Source: Pseudocalidococcus azoricus BACA0444 (GTDB lineage Bacteria > Cyanobacteriota > Cyanobacteriia > Thermosynechococcales > Thermosynechococcaceae). Taken from it: DNA of 64,000 bases. The notes under the pieces were generated by a model. The model ran no database searches. It had not been told where the DNA came from and worked only from the letters and a program-made list of their open reading frames with translations. The stretch spans positions 1 through 64,000 of the forward strand of contig NZ_JAVMIP010000016.1 in the NCBI RefSeq assembly GCF_031729055.1, written 5' to 3'. A program made the position numbers and the translations under genes. Of the stretch, positions 11,046 to 20,941 are shown in pieces. The stretch's first letter is position 1. Each line of letters begins with the position of its first letter.

Positions 11046-12056
11046 ATGTTTGGTAATGAACAACGAGCCTTTGCCCAACTCTCCCCTCGGGATCAGGCTG
11101 TTTTCAAGAAAATTAAATCCTATTCGCAATTAACTCTCAAGACAGAGCAGTTAGAGTTTTTTCTCGAGTTACTGCAAGTCGATCCCCATCAAGTTATTGT
11201 CAAATATCTCGCTCGGGAAGTAGATGCCCAAACTGCGTTTAATCTCACCCTTTGGATGATTGATCAGGAGATTGTTACCCTCGACTGGCTCTATGACATG
11301 ATCTATCAAATTTCCACTCACCCCGTTGAAGTGAATTTGGATATTCGAGACCTTTATCCCAGTGGCAAACGAATGGAGTTGATGGATTTTTCCATGATTC
11401 TGGGGCAAACAGAACTGTTCTTAAAATCAATACGGTTTGAGGAATTAAATCTGAAAAAATTCATCCAAGGCCTGGAACCTTCGGTGGCAGTTAGTTTACA
11501 GACTTGGTTATTAAGTTATGGCAAAATTACTGCTGTTGAACTGACCTACTTGGGGGATATTCTCAGCCGGATGAAGCACAAGCAAACAGAAATGCCACCA
11601 CCAGAGCCAGATCCCCTCATCGCCGCCGAAGCAGCGGTTCAGTCTGCCTTGGAACCGACCAATCCATTTCAAGAGAAAACCTTAGAGGATGTTTTTATTG
11701 AGTTAAACCTGCAACAAGGGGGCACTGAAACGGAAATTGTTCCCCGTGTTCTTGACCGAATTATTTTCCGGAAAATTCGAGATGTTGAAACGGGTAAAGA
11801 TCGGGTCATTTATCGGCCAACGTTTCAAGTGATTCGCTATGTTTCTGACGGTACAAACCATCAAGAGCTACCGATGCCGGTCAAAAGTGCCAAGGCCTGG
11901 CCGCCGGGGATATATCTAATCCAGAACGATAAAGATTACATTCAACTCATGCGCTTACCAGGAAGTGATTTTTATGAAGTTTTTCCTGAAGGGCCAGATC
12001 CCTTTCTTCGGGCCATGACGATTGAACGCATGGTCAGAGAGGGACAAGGAAAGTAG
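11046..12056 (+). CDS. conserved hypothetical protein
   Basis: A soluble 336-residue protein, not recognised as any characterised family. The first two thirds are acidic and predicted alpha-helical (about 1-180); a Pro/Glu linker follows (about 180-200). The C-terminal third (about 215-336, including YRPTFQVIRYVSDG and PPGIYLIQNDKDYIQLMRLPGSDFYEVF) looks beta-rich and compact. There is no signal peptide or membrane segment. It is followed by the small membrane gene and ybeY, about 110 bases away. Function unknown. Confidence 0.8.
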   Translation: MFGNEQRAFAQLSPRDQAVFKKIKSYSQLTLKTEQLEFFLELLQVDPHQVIVKYLAREVDAQTAFNLTLWMIDQEIVTLDWLYDMIYQISTHPVEVNLDIRDLYPSGKRMELMDFSMILGQTELFLKSIRFEELNLKKFIQGLEPSVAVSLQTWLLSYGKITAVELTYLGDILSRMKHKQTEMPPPEPDPLIAAEAAVQSALEPTNPFQEKTLEDVFIELNLQQGGTETEIVPRVLDRIIFRKIRDVETGKDRVIYRPTFQVIRYVSDGTNHQELPMPVKSAKAWPPGIYLIQNDKDYIQLMRLPGSDFYEVFPEGPDPFLRAMTIERMVREGQGK

Positions 12057-12166
12057 GCTGCTCCAGACCTTTTGGCCTGTATGGACAATTTCAAGCCCTA
12101 GAATAGGAAAAGATTAATTTTTGTAATGACACTGAACTAAGACAGCTCTTTGTTTACATTTTGGAG

Positions 12167-12400
12167 ATGGTTGTGACTATTAATTTGCCGGAGAATCAGT
12201 CCCCCGATAGCCTAGAGCCTGCTGTAGATCATCCCGCTTCCCAACCAACTTCCCAAGATAGTCCTCCCCCCCAAGATAGTTATGTCAAGCTGGCTATGCG
12301 GAATATGGTGAAAAAATCTGGAACCTCCCTGAAGCACTTTGCCCTAACAACCATTGGCTTATTGGGTGTTTTGATTGGCCTGGCCTATTTGACGCGCTAA
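12167..12400 (+). CDS. small single-pass membrane protein, DUF3285 family
   Basis: 77 residues: a Pro/Ser/Gln-rich N-terminus, then the conserved YVKLAMRNMVKKSGTSLKHFALTT block and a C-terminal transmembrane helix (about residues 55-75) ending LAYLTR. This matches the cyanobacterial DUF3285 family of unknown function. The stop codon overlaps the ybeY start (TAATG), so the two genes are translationally coupled, as is common for this pair. The start at 12167 is preferred to an upstream TTG; a GTG four codons later is also possible. Confidence 0.8.
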   Translation: MVVTINLPENQSPDSLEPAVDHPASQPTSQDSPPPQDSYVKLAMRNMVKKSGTSLKHFALTTIGLLGVLIGLAYLTR

Positions 12401-12915
12401 TGAATATCCGTTCAATTTCGCCACGGGTAGAACTCTATCTGCAAGTTGGGGACAGCCTCAATGTTGAGCCAGAAATTATTAACTCAGACCAATGGCAGGC
12501 CTGGTTTCAGGGATGGTCAGAGTTGTTGATGCCTGAGTCTGGAGAGTATGAGTTAACCCTGCGGCTCACGGATGATTCGGAAATTCAAGCCTTAAATAGC
12601 CAGTATCGCCAGATTGACCGACCCACTGATGTGTTGGCTTTTGCCGCCCTAGAAGCAGATTTTCCTGAACTGAATGATCCTACAGAACCGATCTATCTCG
12701 GAGATATTGTGATTTCCTTGGCCACTGCGACCCTGCAAGCCCAGGCCCAGGGACATGAATTATTAACCGAACTGGCCTGGTTAGCTGTGCACGGCTTTTT
12801 ACACCTCCTGGGTTGGGATCATCCTGATGCAGACAGTTTGACCGCCATGATTAGCGAACAAAAAAAGTGTCTTGAGGGTATCGGCTTAGGGTTGGGGCCT
12901 GGTTCAGAGTTTTGA
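12400..12915 (+). CDS. ybeY: endoribonuclease YbeY, rRNA maturation factor
   Basis: Metal-dependent RNase needed for 16S rRNA 3' processing and ribosome quality control. The 171 residues carry the zinc motif HGFLHLLGWDH (HxxxHxxGxDH) near residues 130-140 and the upstream RQIDRPTDVLAFA and GDIVISLATA blocks. The start overlaps the preceding stop codon. The gene converges on psbT. Confidence 0.95.
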   Translation: MNIRSISPRVELYLQVGDSLNVEPEIINSDQWQAWFQGWSELLMPESGEYELTLRLTDDSEIQALNSQYRQIDRPTDVLAFAALEADFPELNDPTEPIYLGDIVISLATATLQAQAQGHELLTELAWLAVHGFLHLLGWDHPDADSLTAMISEQKKCLEGIGLGLGPGSEF

Positions 12916-12925
12916 AATTTAACCC

Positions 12926-12959
12926 ATAAAAAATAGCCACTCCCGTAAGAATGACTATT
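12926..12959 (-). terminator. rho-independent terminator of the psbB-psbT operon
   Basis: Read on the minus strand, AATAGTCATTC (12959-12949) pairs with GAGTGGCTATT (12942-12932) around a six-base loop, with two G-T pairs, followed by a T tract. It lies about 75 bases past the psbT stop. Confidence 0.75.
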
Positions 12960-13034
12960 GCCAAGATAATTTAGTTCAGTTTGCCCGTAACCCGAACCTG
13001 ACTTAAGGAACCCAGGCCCTGGAGTCAAGCCATC

Positions 13035-13133
13035 TTACTTTTTGGTAATCCGAGGGGGTTCCCGGAAGAAAATTGCAAAGAAGAACAAGCCAATGATGCA
13101 GGCAAAAATAAAGACGTAAGCAATGCTTTCCAT
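13035..13133 (-). CDS. psbT: photosystem II reaction centre protein T
   Basis: A 32-residue single-helix protein starting MESIAYVFIFACIIG and ending FFREPPRITKK, a clear match to PsbT, which sits at the PSII dimer interface near CP47. It follows psbB by 21 bases on the same strand, the standard order. Confidence 0.96.
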   Translation of the reverse strand: MESIAYVFIFACIIGLFFFAIFFREPPRITKK

Positions 13134-13154
13134 AGTTAAACTCGCTGGTGAGGA

Positions 13155-14687
13155 TTAAATAGGTTCTTTGCGGCGGGTGCTGACATCTCCCAGTTTTTGG
13201 TAGAAGCCCCATTCCACTTGTTCGGCAGAGAGTTCTGGATCAATCCCGGAGAAGACATCCCGGAACAATGTCCTTGCCCCGTGCCAAATGTGACCAAAGA
13301 AGAAGAGCAACGCAAAAACCGCATGACCAAAGGTAAACCAACCCCGCGGACTGGTGCGGAAAATCCCATCAGAGTTGAGGGTTTCTTGGTCAAATTCAAA
13401 GGCCTCACCCAACTGGGCCCGGCGGGCGGCTTTTTTCACCGTGTTGGCATCACTGAAGGTTTGCCCGCTCAAGGCACCACCGTAGTAGCTAACCGTGACA
13501 CCTTGCTGCTCAAAGCTGTATTTAGACTCAGCCCGGCGGAAAGGAATGTCCGCTTTAACTACGCCATCTTTATCGGTCAAAATCACCGGGAAGTTTTCAA
13601 AGAAGTTGGGCATCCGGCGGACATAGAGTTCTTCACCCGCTTTATTCCGAAATACAGGATGGCCGTCCCAACCCCTGGCAATGCCATCACCACTATTCAT
13701 GGCTCCAACCCGGAACAGACCCCCTTTGGCAGGGTTATTACCGATGTAGTCATAGAAGGCTAACTTCTCAGGAATAGCAGACCAGGCCTGGGCTTCCGTT
13801 GCCCCATTGGCTAAAGAAGTTTGCACCCGACGGTTAATTTCCTGTTGAAAGTAAGAGCTATCCCACTGGTAGCGAGTCGGCCCAAACAGTTCAATCGGCG
13901 TTGCAGCACTGCCGTACCACATGGTTCCTGCGACGACAAAAGCCGCAAAGAAGACCGCGGCAATACTACTCGAGAGAACGGTTTCAATATTCCCCATCCG
14001 CAAGGCTTTGTAGAGGCGTTGGGGCGGGCGGACAATCAAGTGGAATAACCCAGCAATAATCCCGACAATCCCGGCGGCAATATGGTGGGCAACAATTCCC
14101 CCTGGATTAAAGGGGTTAAAGCCTTCAGGCCCCCAGGCCGGGGCAACGGGTTGAATACTGCCGGTTAAACCGTAGGGATCCGAGACCCACATCCCAGGCC
14201 CGAACAACCCTGTTAAATGAAAAGCACCAAAGCTGAAACAGAGTAAACCAGACAAAAACAAGTGAATCCCAAACATTTTGGGCAAGTCGAGGGCTGGCTC
14301 TCCCGTGCGAGGGTCGCGGAAGAGTTCCAAATCCCAATAGACCCAGTGCCAACAAGCCGCCAAGAACAGCAAGCCGGAAAGGACGATATGGGCAATCGCA
14401 ACCCCTTCATAGCTCCAGAAGCCAGGGTTAAGGCCGGTTTCGCCCGTAATACTCCAACCTGCCCAAGATCCAGACACACCCAAGCGAGTCATGAAGGGCA
14501 GCACAAACATCCCTTGCCGCCACATGGGGTTGAGGATAGGATCACTTGGATCAAAAATGGCTAATTCGTATAAAGCCATCGAGCCGGCCCAACCTGCAAC
14601 GAGGGCTGTATGCATCAGGTGGGTGGCAATTAACCGGCCTGGATCATTGATCAGCACCGTATGAACGCGATACCAGGGTAGTCCCAT
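13155..14687 (-). CDS. psbB: photosystem II CP47 chlorophyll a-binding core antenna protein
   Basis: 510 residues, normal length. It begins [18 protein letters not shown] and contains the six-helix chlorophyll protein fold with histidine ligands such as those in [25 protein letters not shown] and FGHIWHG, and the large lumenal loop between helices V and VI. CP47 passes excitation energy to the D1/D2 reaction centre in the thylakoid. Co-transcribed with psbT; the ferredoxin gene is divergent to it. Confidence 0.98.
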   Translation of the reverse strand: MGLPWYRVHTVLINDPGRLIATHLMHTALVAGWAGSMALYELAIFDPSDPILNPMWRQGMFVLPFMTRLGVSGSWAGWSITGETGLNPGFWSYEGVAIAHIVLSGLLFLAACWHWVYWDLELFRDPRTGEPALDLPKMFGIHLFLSGLLCFSFGAFHLTGLFGPGMWVSDPYGLTGSIQPVAPAWGPEGFNPFNPGGIVAHHIAAGIVGIIAGLFHLIVRPPQRLYKALRMGNIETVLSSSIAAVFFAAFVVAGTMWYGSAATPIELFGPTRYQWDSSYFQQEINRRVQTSLANGATEAQAWSAIPEKLAFYDYIGNNPAKGGLFRVGAMNSGDGIARGWDGHPVFRNKAGEELYVRRMPNFFENFPVILTDKDGVVKADIPFRRAESKYSFEQQGVTVSYYGGALSGQTFSDANTVKKAARRAQLGEAFEFDQETLNSDGIFRTSPRGWFTFGHAVFALLFFFGHIWHGARTLFRDVFSGIDPELSAEQVEWGFYQKLGDVSTRRKEPI

Positions 14688-14978
14688 TGACTACAGGCCT
14701 CCTATACAAAACTTAAGGGTTTGCATGATGAATTTTTATTATCTACCAGCAATTTTGAGCAATCAAGACTCATTCGGGACTGCTATCACAGGTCAGACGC
14801 AACAGGCCGGGCCGGAGCTATCCAATCCACTCATCGCTCTTGAAACAAGAGGTACGGGGAACTGTGCATTTGCTCTAACGCTGAGTTAGCTGTCAACCTA
14901 ACCGCAATATAGCCAATACCCAAGGAGTTTTCTGCCAGAATGAGAATGTATAAAGAAGTGTAACTAGCATTAGACCCT

Positions 14979-15302
14979 ATGGCAAGTACGATTGAGGATG
15001 TCCGTGTGACCAATATTACGTTTGTTAAAGAAGGCAAAGAAGTTGTCGCCGCTACTGGGGCAAATCTGCGTTTACGAGCCTTAGAAGCGGGGATCGATCT
15101 TTATACTTTGAAAGGTAAGTTAATGAATTGTAATGGTTATGGACAATGTGGGACTTGCATTGTGGAAATTGTCGAGGGCATGGAAAATCTCTCGGAGCGC
15201 ACTCCGGTGGAAACCCGCAAGCTCAAGAAAAAACCGGAGTCTTTTCGTCTAGCTTGTCAAACTAAAGTGAATGGCCCCGTGACTGTCAAAACCAAGCCCT
15301 AG
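14979..15302 (+). CDS. [2Fe-2S] ferredoxin
   Basis: A 107-residue soluble electron carrier. The four cluster ligands are Cys51, Cys57, Cys60 and Cys93, giving C-X5-C-X2-C spacing ([10 protein letters not shown]), which differs from the C-X4-C-X2-C of photosynthetic PetF. It therefore belongs to a separate group of cyanobacterial ferredoxins, and its partner is not known. Its position divergent to psbB and just upstream of psbM is a recurrent arrangement and hints at a link to photosystem II. Confidence 0.9.
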   Translation: MASTIEDVRVTNITFVKEGKEVVAATGANLRLRALEAGIDLYTLKGKLMNCNGYGQCGTCIVEIVEGMENLSERTPVETRKLKKKPESFRLACQTKVNGPVTVKTKP

Positions 15303-15381
15303 AAGTGTTACCGTATTTAGCAAGGTCTGGGTTGATGCCTAGTGTTTTCTGAAAATAAAATTCTCAGGGAGGTTTTTAACG

Positions 15382-15489
15382 ATGGAAGTTAATGATTTAG
15401 GCCTGGTTGCAACTGCCTTGTTCGTCCTCGTGCCAACAGTGTTTTTGATTATCCTTTTTGTGCAAACCGAGGCCCAGCAAAAAAACTAG
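15382..15489 (+). CDS. psbM: photosystem II reaction centre protein M
   Basis: 35 residues beginning [19 protein letters not shown] with a single transmembrane helix and the tail [10 protein letters not shown], matching PsbM, a PSII dimer-interface subunit. A good ribosome-binding site (CAGGGAGG) lies about 10 bases upstream. It follows the ferredoxin gene by 79 bases. A possible promoter (TTGATG at 15332, TAAAAT at 15356, 18 apart) is close to the start and uncertain. Confidence 0.96.
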   Translation: MEVNDLGLVATALFVLVPTVFLIILFVQTEAQQKN

Positions 15490-15689
15490 CGATTTTTCGC
15501 AGTCCAGAATTTTAGCCTGTAATCACTTACTGACGGTAGATCTGGGTTCAAGGCTCTGGGCAGTTCACAAAAATAAACGTAACACTAAATTTCCTTTGCT
15601 TTCGGGGTGATCAATCCTGTACATTACCAAAGCGAGGGAATGTTTTTTAGTCAGTTTCCTAGAGGTACCAAACCCTATTCTCTTTACAA

Positions 15690-17621
15690 TTACTTATTGG
15701 GCTTTGGGCGGGTAAACTCAGACATTGAGGTGAAGGATTTTACTGGCACACCCTTCAAGGCTTGGGACATAAACTCCCGCCAAATCGGAGCCATCATCCC
15801 CCCGCCTGTCGCTCCCTTACCCAAGGGCGCATAGTTATCGTTGCCGGCCCAGACTGCGGTGGCTAACTGTGGAACATATCCGACAAACCAAATATCCCGT
15901 TCAGAAGAGGTTGTTCCGGTTTTACCAGCTGCTGGCCGGCCAATCGCTGCCCCTGTCCCTGTTCCGCTGGTAATGACGCTTTGCATGGCACTGTTGAGGG
16001 CGGCAGCGGCCCAAGGGTCAAGGACTAATTTGGGCCGGGGGGTATTGTCCAAGAGGAGATGGCCAGTATTGTCGGTAATTTGGACAATGGACGTGGTTTC
16101 TGACTGCCAGCCGTTATTGGCAAAGGTGGCATAGGCACTGGTAATTTCTAGGGGGGTTAAGTCCACCGCCCCAAGGGGTAAGGAAATCACGGGGAGCATC
16201 GGGCTTTTAATTCCCAGAATTCGACAGGTTTCAATCACCTTATTGATTCCCACCTGTTGCCCTAAAACCACCGCTGGAATGTTGCGCGAGGAGGCCAGTG
16301 CGGCGCGAATGGACATGGAACCAGAAAAACTCCGATCATAATTTTGGGGGCTATAAACCTCCCCACTATCCCGATAGGTGACTGGAGAATCGGTTATGGA
16401 AGAGTCTGGGGTATAGCGACCGCTGGCAAAGGCCTGGTAATAGACAAAGGGCTTAAAGGCAGACCCCGGTTGGCGCATGGCCTGGGTAGCCCGATTAAAC
16501 TGACTTTTCTGATAATCTACACCACCAACAACTGCCTTAATGTAGTGAGTGCGAGGATCAACCGCCACTAAAGCCATTTGCTCAGCCCGAACTCCGGCTA
16601 GGCGTTTAGCAGCATTTTTAACCACTTTTTCGGCAATTTCTTGGGTTTTGAGATCGAAAGTGGTTTGGACGCGCATACCCCCCTTGATCACCGCTTCCCG
16701 GCCAAACCGTTGGCTTAATTCCTGCATCACTGTGTCGGTAATGTAGGGGCTGCGACTGCCGCTAAAGGAGGTAATTTCCCCAAGCTTAATCTCTTGTTGC
16801 CGGGCAGTGGCCGCTTCTTGAGCCGTAATCCAGCCCAGTTCCTGCATCCGCTCGAGTACCAGGCCTTGGCGTTGTTTGGCAGTTTGAAAATCCACAAAAG
16901 GACTAAAGGCTTCGGGGGCCTGGATAATCCCCGCCATCATCGCCGCTTCGGCCAGGGTTAAGTCAGAGGCGGGTTTATTGAAATAGCTCCGGGCGGCGGT
17001 TTGTACCCCATAGGTGTTGTGGCCCCAATAGACTTGGTTCAGGTACATCTCCAGAATTTGCTGCTTATCAAATATTTGCTCAAGGCGCAGGGCCAAGACC
17101 GCTTCTGAAACTTTCCGTCCGAGGGCTCGCTCTGGGGTTAAGAACAGGTTTTTTACTAACTGCATGGTTAGGGTTGATCCCCCTTCCATGGTTCGCCCAG
17201 CGGTTAAGTTCGTCACCAAGGCCCGCCCAATCCCAACCGGGTTAATGCCATGATGTTGATAGAAATGACTGTCCTCAAAAGCAATCACAGCCCGAATCAG
17301 ATGGGGCGAAATGGCATTCAGGGGGACTACTTCGCGATTTTCTTCATCATGGAGACTCAGGAGTAATGTCCCATTAACATCGTAAATGTGGGTTGTTTCA
17401 CTGGGAATATAGCCCCGCAGACTCCGCACATCAGGCAAGTTCCGAAAACTAATGGCCAGGCCGAGTAAACCTCCAGCTACCACTGCGCTACCGACCATCG
17501 CCACCAGTAATGCGGTTTGGCCTGCCACCTGGAGAACAGAGTGGGAAAACCCGCGCAGGGCAGGACTGGTTTGGCTTTTGGGACTGATGGTATTGGTTGG
17601 CACGTTGACTGACCCAATCAA
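15690..17621 (-). CDS. class A penicillin-binding protein (bifunctional transglycosylase/transpeptidase)
   Basis: 643 residues. A membrane anchor (about 33-56, TALLVAMVGSAVVAGGLLGL) precedes the glycosyltransferase domain with FEDSHFYQHHGINPVGIGRA and GGSTLTMQLVKN. The transpeptidase domain has the acyl-serine motif SAFK in QPGSAFKPF, the SRN motif in ASSRNIP, and KTG in AGKTGTT. It polymerises and cross-links peptidoglycan in the periplasm. The domain order is that of PBP1A-type enzymes. Monocistronic, divergent from tyrS. Confidence 0.95.
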   Translation of the reverse strand: MIGSVNVPTNTISPKSQTSPALRGFSHSVLQVAGQTALLVAMVGSAVVAGGLLGLAISFRNLPDVRSLRGYIPSETTHIYDVNGTLLLSLHDEENREVVPLNAISPHLIRAVIAFEDSHFYQHHGINPVGIGRALVTNLTAGRTMEGGSTLTMQLVKNLFLTPERALGRKVSEAVLALRLEQIFDKQQILEMYLNQVYWGHNTYGVQTAARSYFNKPASDLTLAEAAMMAGIIQAPEAFSPFVDFQTAKQRQGLVLERMQELGWITAQEAATARQQEIKLGEITSFSGSRSPYITDTVMQELSQRFGREAVIKGGMRVQTTFDLKTQEIAEKVVKNAAKRLAGVRAEQMALVAVDPRTHYIKAVVGGVDYQKSQFNRATQAMRQPGSAFKPFVYYQAFASGRYTPDSSITDSPVTYRDSGEVYSPQNYDRSFSGSMSIRAALASSRNIPAVVLGQQVGINKVIETCRILGIKSPMLPVISLPLGAVDLTPLEITSAYATFANNGWQSETTSIVQITDNTGHLLLDNTPRPKLVLDPWAAAALNSAMQSVITSGTGTGAAIGRPAAGKTGTTSSERDIWFVGYVPQLATAVWAGNDNYAPLGKGATGGGMMAPIWREFMSQALKGVPVKSFTSMSEFTRPKPNK

Positions 17622-17835
17622 AGATAATCTAGAAGGTCGGGATAAGGAATAGCTGGGGCGTTCCAGGCCGGTCGGAGCGTGTCACTTTATCCGGTTGGTG
17701 ATTCCGCCTACTCTGGTAGCATAACATTTGCGATTTATTCCCTTAATTGCCCCTCACTTACTGAAATTACTGCTTTGGGAGCGGATAAAACTCCTTGTCC
17801 TATTGCTATTGTATTTCCTACTTGTGTGATGACTC

Positions 17836-19062
17836 ATGCTTAATCTAGCCAGGCCTGATGTGTTAAGTCGCTTACAACGGGGAGTGAGTGAGGTTTTCCC
17901 CCATAATCCAGATGCTAAAAAATCCGATGAAAACCTTTGGCAATGGGTACAGGAGATTAATCGCCCCCTCCGGGTTAAATTGGGGATTGATCCGACTGGG
18001 GCAGAAGTTCATTTGGGCCACAGTATTGTGTTGCGTAAACTGCGGGCGTTTCAGGATGCGGGTCACACGGCCGTCTTGATTATGGGAAATTTTACGGCTC
18101 AGATTGGGGATCCAACGGGTAAGTCGGAGGTGCGTCCCCAATTGTCAGCAGAGCAAGTTGCCGCTAATGTAGCCAGTTATTTGGATCAAGTCCGGCCCAT
18201 TTTGGATTTTGCCACCCCTGGCCGGTTGGAGATTTGCTACAACGCGACTTGGCTTGAATCCCTCAACCTGAGCAAAATTGGTCAGCTTTTAGCCACGATG
18301 ACGGTGGGGCAGATGTTAGCGAAGGAAGGATTTGCCGAACGATATCACCAAGGACAGCCTGTCTATCTCCATGAGTTTCTTTATCCATTGATGCAGGGCT
18401 ATGACTCGGTGGCGATTCAGAGTGATCTGGAACTGGGGGGGACGGATCAAAAGTTTAATATTGCCGTGGGCCGAGACCTCCAACGTCATTTTCAATTGCC
18501 GCCGCAGTTTGGCCTGTTGATGCCGATTTTGCCAGGTACGGATGGGGTACAGAAAATGTCAAAGTCCCTGGGGAACTATGTGGGCCTGGGGGAAGATGCA
18601 ATTTCCATGTACTCCAAGCTAGAAAAAGTCCCCGATGCGGTGATTGATCAATATTTTGAACTGCTGACCAATCTCCCCCTAGAGCAACTCCCCGCAGATC
18701 CACGTCAAAAACAAAAATTACTGGCCAAGGAAGTTGTGACTCAGTACCACGGAGAAGAGATTGCCCATCAGACCCAGGCCGAGCTAGAGGCGATTGTCCT
18801 CTCTGGAGTAAGTCAAAATAGTGAGTTAATTCCTGAGTTTTCCTTAGGAGCAATTAGCTTACCGGTCAAGTTCTTTTATATCCTCGGTCTAACCCCAATT
18901 TGCACGAACAGTAGTGAAGCTCGCCGCCAAATTCAAGGGGGAGGTGTTCGCTTAGACGGAGAGAAGATCACCAATGTGGATTGGCAGATCCAGGCCATTG
19001 AGGACCTACTGGGCAAAGTTGTGCAAGTGGGCAAGAAAAAGTTTATCCGGTTTACTCCCTAA
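17836..19062 (+). CDS. tyrS: tyrosine--tRNA ligase
   Basis: Class I synthetase of 408 residues. The HIGH-type motif is HLGHS in [15 protein letters not shown], and the KMSKS motif is present verbatim in [16 protein letters not shown]-terminal S4 RNA-binding domain follows (about 345-408, [19 protein letters not shown]). The domain structure fits the TyrZ-like bacterial group. The cysA gene follows after about 160 bases. Confidence 0.96.
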   Translation: MLNLARPDVLSRLQRGVSEVFPHNPDAKKSDENLWQWVQEINRPLRVKLGIDPTGAEVHLGHSIVLRKLRAFQDAGHTAVLIMGNFTAQIGDPTGKSEVRPQLSAEQVAANVASYLDQVRPILDFATPGRLEICYNATWLESLNLSKIGQLLATMTVGQMLAKEGFAERYHQGQPVYLHEFLYPLMQGYDSVAIQSDLELGGTDQKFNIAVGRDLQRHFQLPPQFGLLMPILPGTDGVQKMSKSLGNYVGLGEDAISMYSKLEKVPDAVIDQYFELLTNLPLEQLPADPRQKQKLLAKEVVTQYHGEEIAHQTQAELEAIVLSGVSQNSELIPEFSLGAISLPVKFFYILGLTPICTNSSEARRQIQGGGVRLDGEKITNVDWQIQAIEDLLGKVVQVGKKKFIRFTP

Positions 19063-19220
19063 TCTCCCAGACTTTGACAAACCAGGCCCGATTGGCCATT
19101 GTCCAGTTGCAGTAAATGCGGTCTCAACCGTGCCAACGCCTCAGTTTCATGTTTGACGAATTGCCAAAACCACGGTAACTTGATGTGGAAAGTCGGATTT
19201 AAGGGTTAAGCATTGGAGTC

Positions 19221-20234
19221 ATGGGCATTCAAATTGAAAACGTCTCCAAGCAGTTTGGGAGTTTCCAGGCTGTGCAGCAGGTGGACTTAACCATTGGTAG
19301 TGGTTCACTGGTAGCGTTGTTGGGACCGTCGGGGTCGGGTAAATCCACGCTGTTGCGCTTGATTGCCGGCCTAGAAACGCCTGATACGGGGCGAATTTTA
19401 CTGACGGGTAAGGACGCGACTCATCAAAGTGTCCAGGATCGCAATATCGGCTTTGTCTTCCAGCATTATGCCCTCTTTAAGCACATGAATGTCCGTAAAA
19501 ATATTGCTTTTGGCCTGGAACTACGCAAAACCCCCAAGGCGAAAATTGATGCCCGTGTGGATGAGTTATTGGAATTAGTCCAACTGGGAGGCCTGGGGAA
19601 TCGCTATCCGTCCCAACTTTCCGGGGGGCAACGGCAGCGGGTGGCTTTGGCTAGGGCCTTGGCGGTGGAGCCAGAAGTATTGCTTTTAGATGAACCCTTT
19701 GGGGCTTTGGATGCCAAGGTGCGGAAAGACCTCCGGGCCTGGTTACGGCGGTTACACGATGAAGTCCATGTCACCACAGTATTTGTTACCCATGACCAAG
19801 AAGAGGCGATGGAAGTGGCGGATGAAATTGTGGTCATGAATCAGGGCAAGGTGGAGCAAGTGGGGTCGCCGGCGGAAATTTACGACAACCCAACCAGTCC
19901 CTTTGTGATGAGTTTTATTGGCCCGGTCAATGTCCTATCCAGTTCCTCAGGAATATTTAAGCACCAGGCCGAGGCTCCTCAATGTGATATTTTCCTCCGC
20001 CCCCATGACATTCTCATTTCCACCTCCCCCAATGGGGTCACGGCTCCAGCGCGGGTTAGTCGAATTATTCATCTGGGATGGGAAATTCAGGTGGAGTTAA
20101 CGTTGGATGATGGCCAGGTGTTGACCGCCCATTTATCTCGGGAAAACTATGATCAACTGCAACTGAAACCCCAGCAAAAGGTTCACGTCTCCCCGAAAGA
20201 GTCTAAGGCGTTTCCGCTCTATTACTCCATTTAG
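19221..20234 (+). CDS. cysA: sulfate/thiosulfate ABC transporter ATP-binding protein
   Basis: 337 residues. Walker A is GPSGSGKST, the signature [15 protein letters not shown], Walker [12 protein letters not shown], and the H-loop VTHDQEEA. The [22 protein letters not shown] stretch and the C-terminal regulatory (TOBE-like) region starting near [10 protein letters not shown] are those of CysA. It would energise sulfate uptake with CysT/CysW and SbpA, but none of these genes is adjacent, so specificity rests on sequence alone. Confidence 0.88.
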   Translation: MGIQIENVSKQFGSFQAVQQVDLTIGSGSLVALLGPSGSGKSTLLRLIAGLETPDTGRILLTGKDATHQSVQDRNIGFVFQHYALFKHMNVRKNIAFGLELRKTPKAKIDARVDELLELVQLGGLGNRYPSQLSGGQRQRVALARALAVEPEVLLLDEPFGALDAKVRKDLRAWLRRLHDEVHVTTVFVTHDQEEAMEVADEIVVMNQGKVEQVGSPAEIYDNPTSPFVMSFIGPVNVLSSSSGIFKHQAEAPQCDIFLRPHDILISTSPNGVTAPARVSRIIHLGWEIQVELTLDDGQVLTAHLSRENYDQLQLKPQQKVHVSPKESKAFPLYYSI

Positions 20235-20271
20235 ATTTCCCTAGACCTAGGCTCGACCATCTAAGGACAAA

Positions 20272-20742
20272 TTAGACCGCTGGAAACTCGGCCTGGAGTG
20301 CATCGTCATAATCATCAGCCAGGGTGGCCACAATGGTAATTCCCCGGGCAATTTCTCCTGGGCCAATTTCAGCCAACGTCCGACTGGTGAGAATCATCAC
20401 TTGGTGCTCGAAAATGGCAAAGCGGGCCTCCAGGGTCGTTAACCAGTTGAGTTCTAAGAGTTTTGCGTACAGGCCAGTAGGATTAGCGACCGGTAAATTC
20501 AGCACAGGCGACCAAGTCGTGATGGTACTGTCGGCCCCAGTCCCCGTGAGTTGGACAAACACAGTCGCGCTACCGTAGGTAAATTTCCAAATCGAACTGT
20601 CGTCTGAGTGATTAACAAGGGGATTGCCCGATTGATCCAGGCCAGAAATCACGGTTTCGATAATTTCAAGCGGATTTAAGCCCAACTCTAGACTAGCCTC
20701 AGAGTCAGGAGCTAAAGTCGGGGCTATGGGGTCTAAGGTCAT
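20272..20742 (-). CDS. YbjN domain-containing protein
   Basis: A 156-residue soluble protein. The central part (about 25-140) alternates strands and helices as in the YbjN fold, related to type III secretion chaperones, with WKFTYGSATVFVQLTGTGADSTITTWSPVL and LYAKLLELNWLTTLEARFAI as the recognisable stretches. The family has no firm biochemical function in cyanobacteria. It converges on cysA and is divergent from comM. Confidence 0.75.
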   Translation of the reverse strand: MTLDPIAPTLAPDSEASLELGLNPLEIIETVISGLDQSGNPLVNHSDDSSIWKFTYGSATVFVQLTGTGADSTITTWSPVLNLPVANPTGLYAKLLELNWLTTLEARFAIFEHQVMILTSRTLAEIGPGEIARGITIVATLADDYDDALQAEFPAV

Positions 20743-20941
20743 AGGAGAGCGTTATCCAAAGTCATCATTCACTAGCTTATCGGGGCCTGGAGAATCCCCT
20801 CTCAAGATTTTGAAAAAGTTCAGATTTGCTGAGAGATCTCCGCGCCGTTGAATTTAGCCAAATGGAAAAATAAGCACTAGAGTAGAGGTCGGAAGACGCG
20901 ATCAGAATCATAAATTCCAGTTGAAACCCTAGATAAATACT

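Noticed and set aside
13197..13763. 188-codon plus-strand frame inside psbB
   Set aside because: Antisense shadow of the certain CP47 gene.
15607..15834. Plus-strand open frame of 75 codons after psbM
   Set aside because: Most of it overlaps the penicillin-binding protein gene on the other strand and its composition mirrors that gene.
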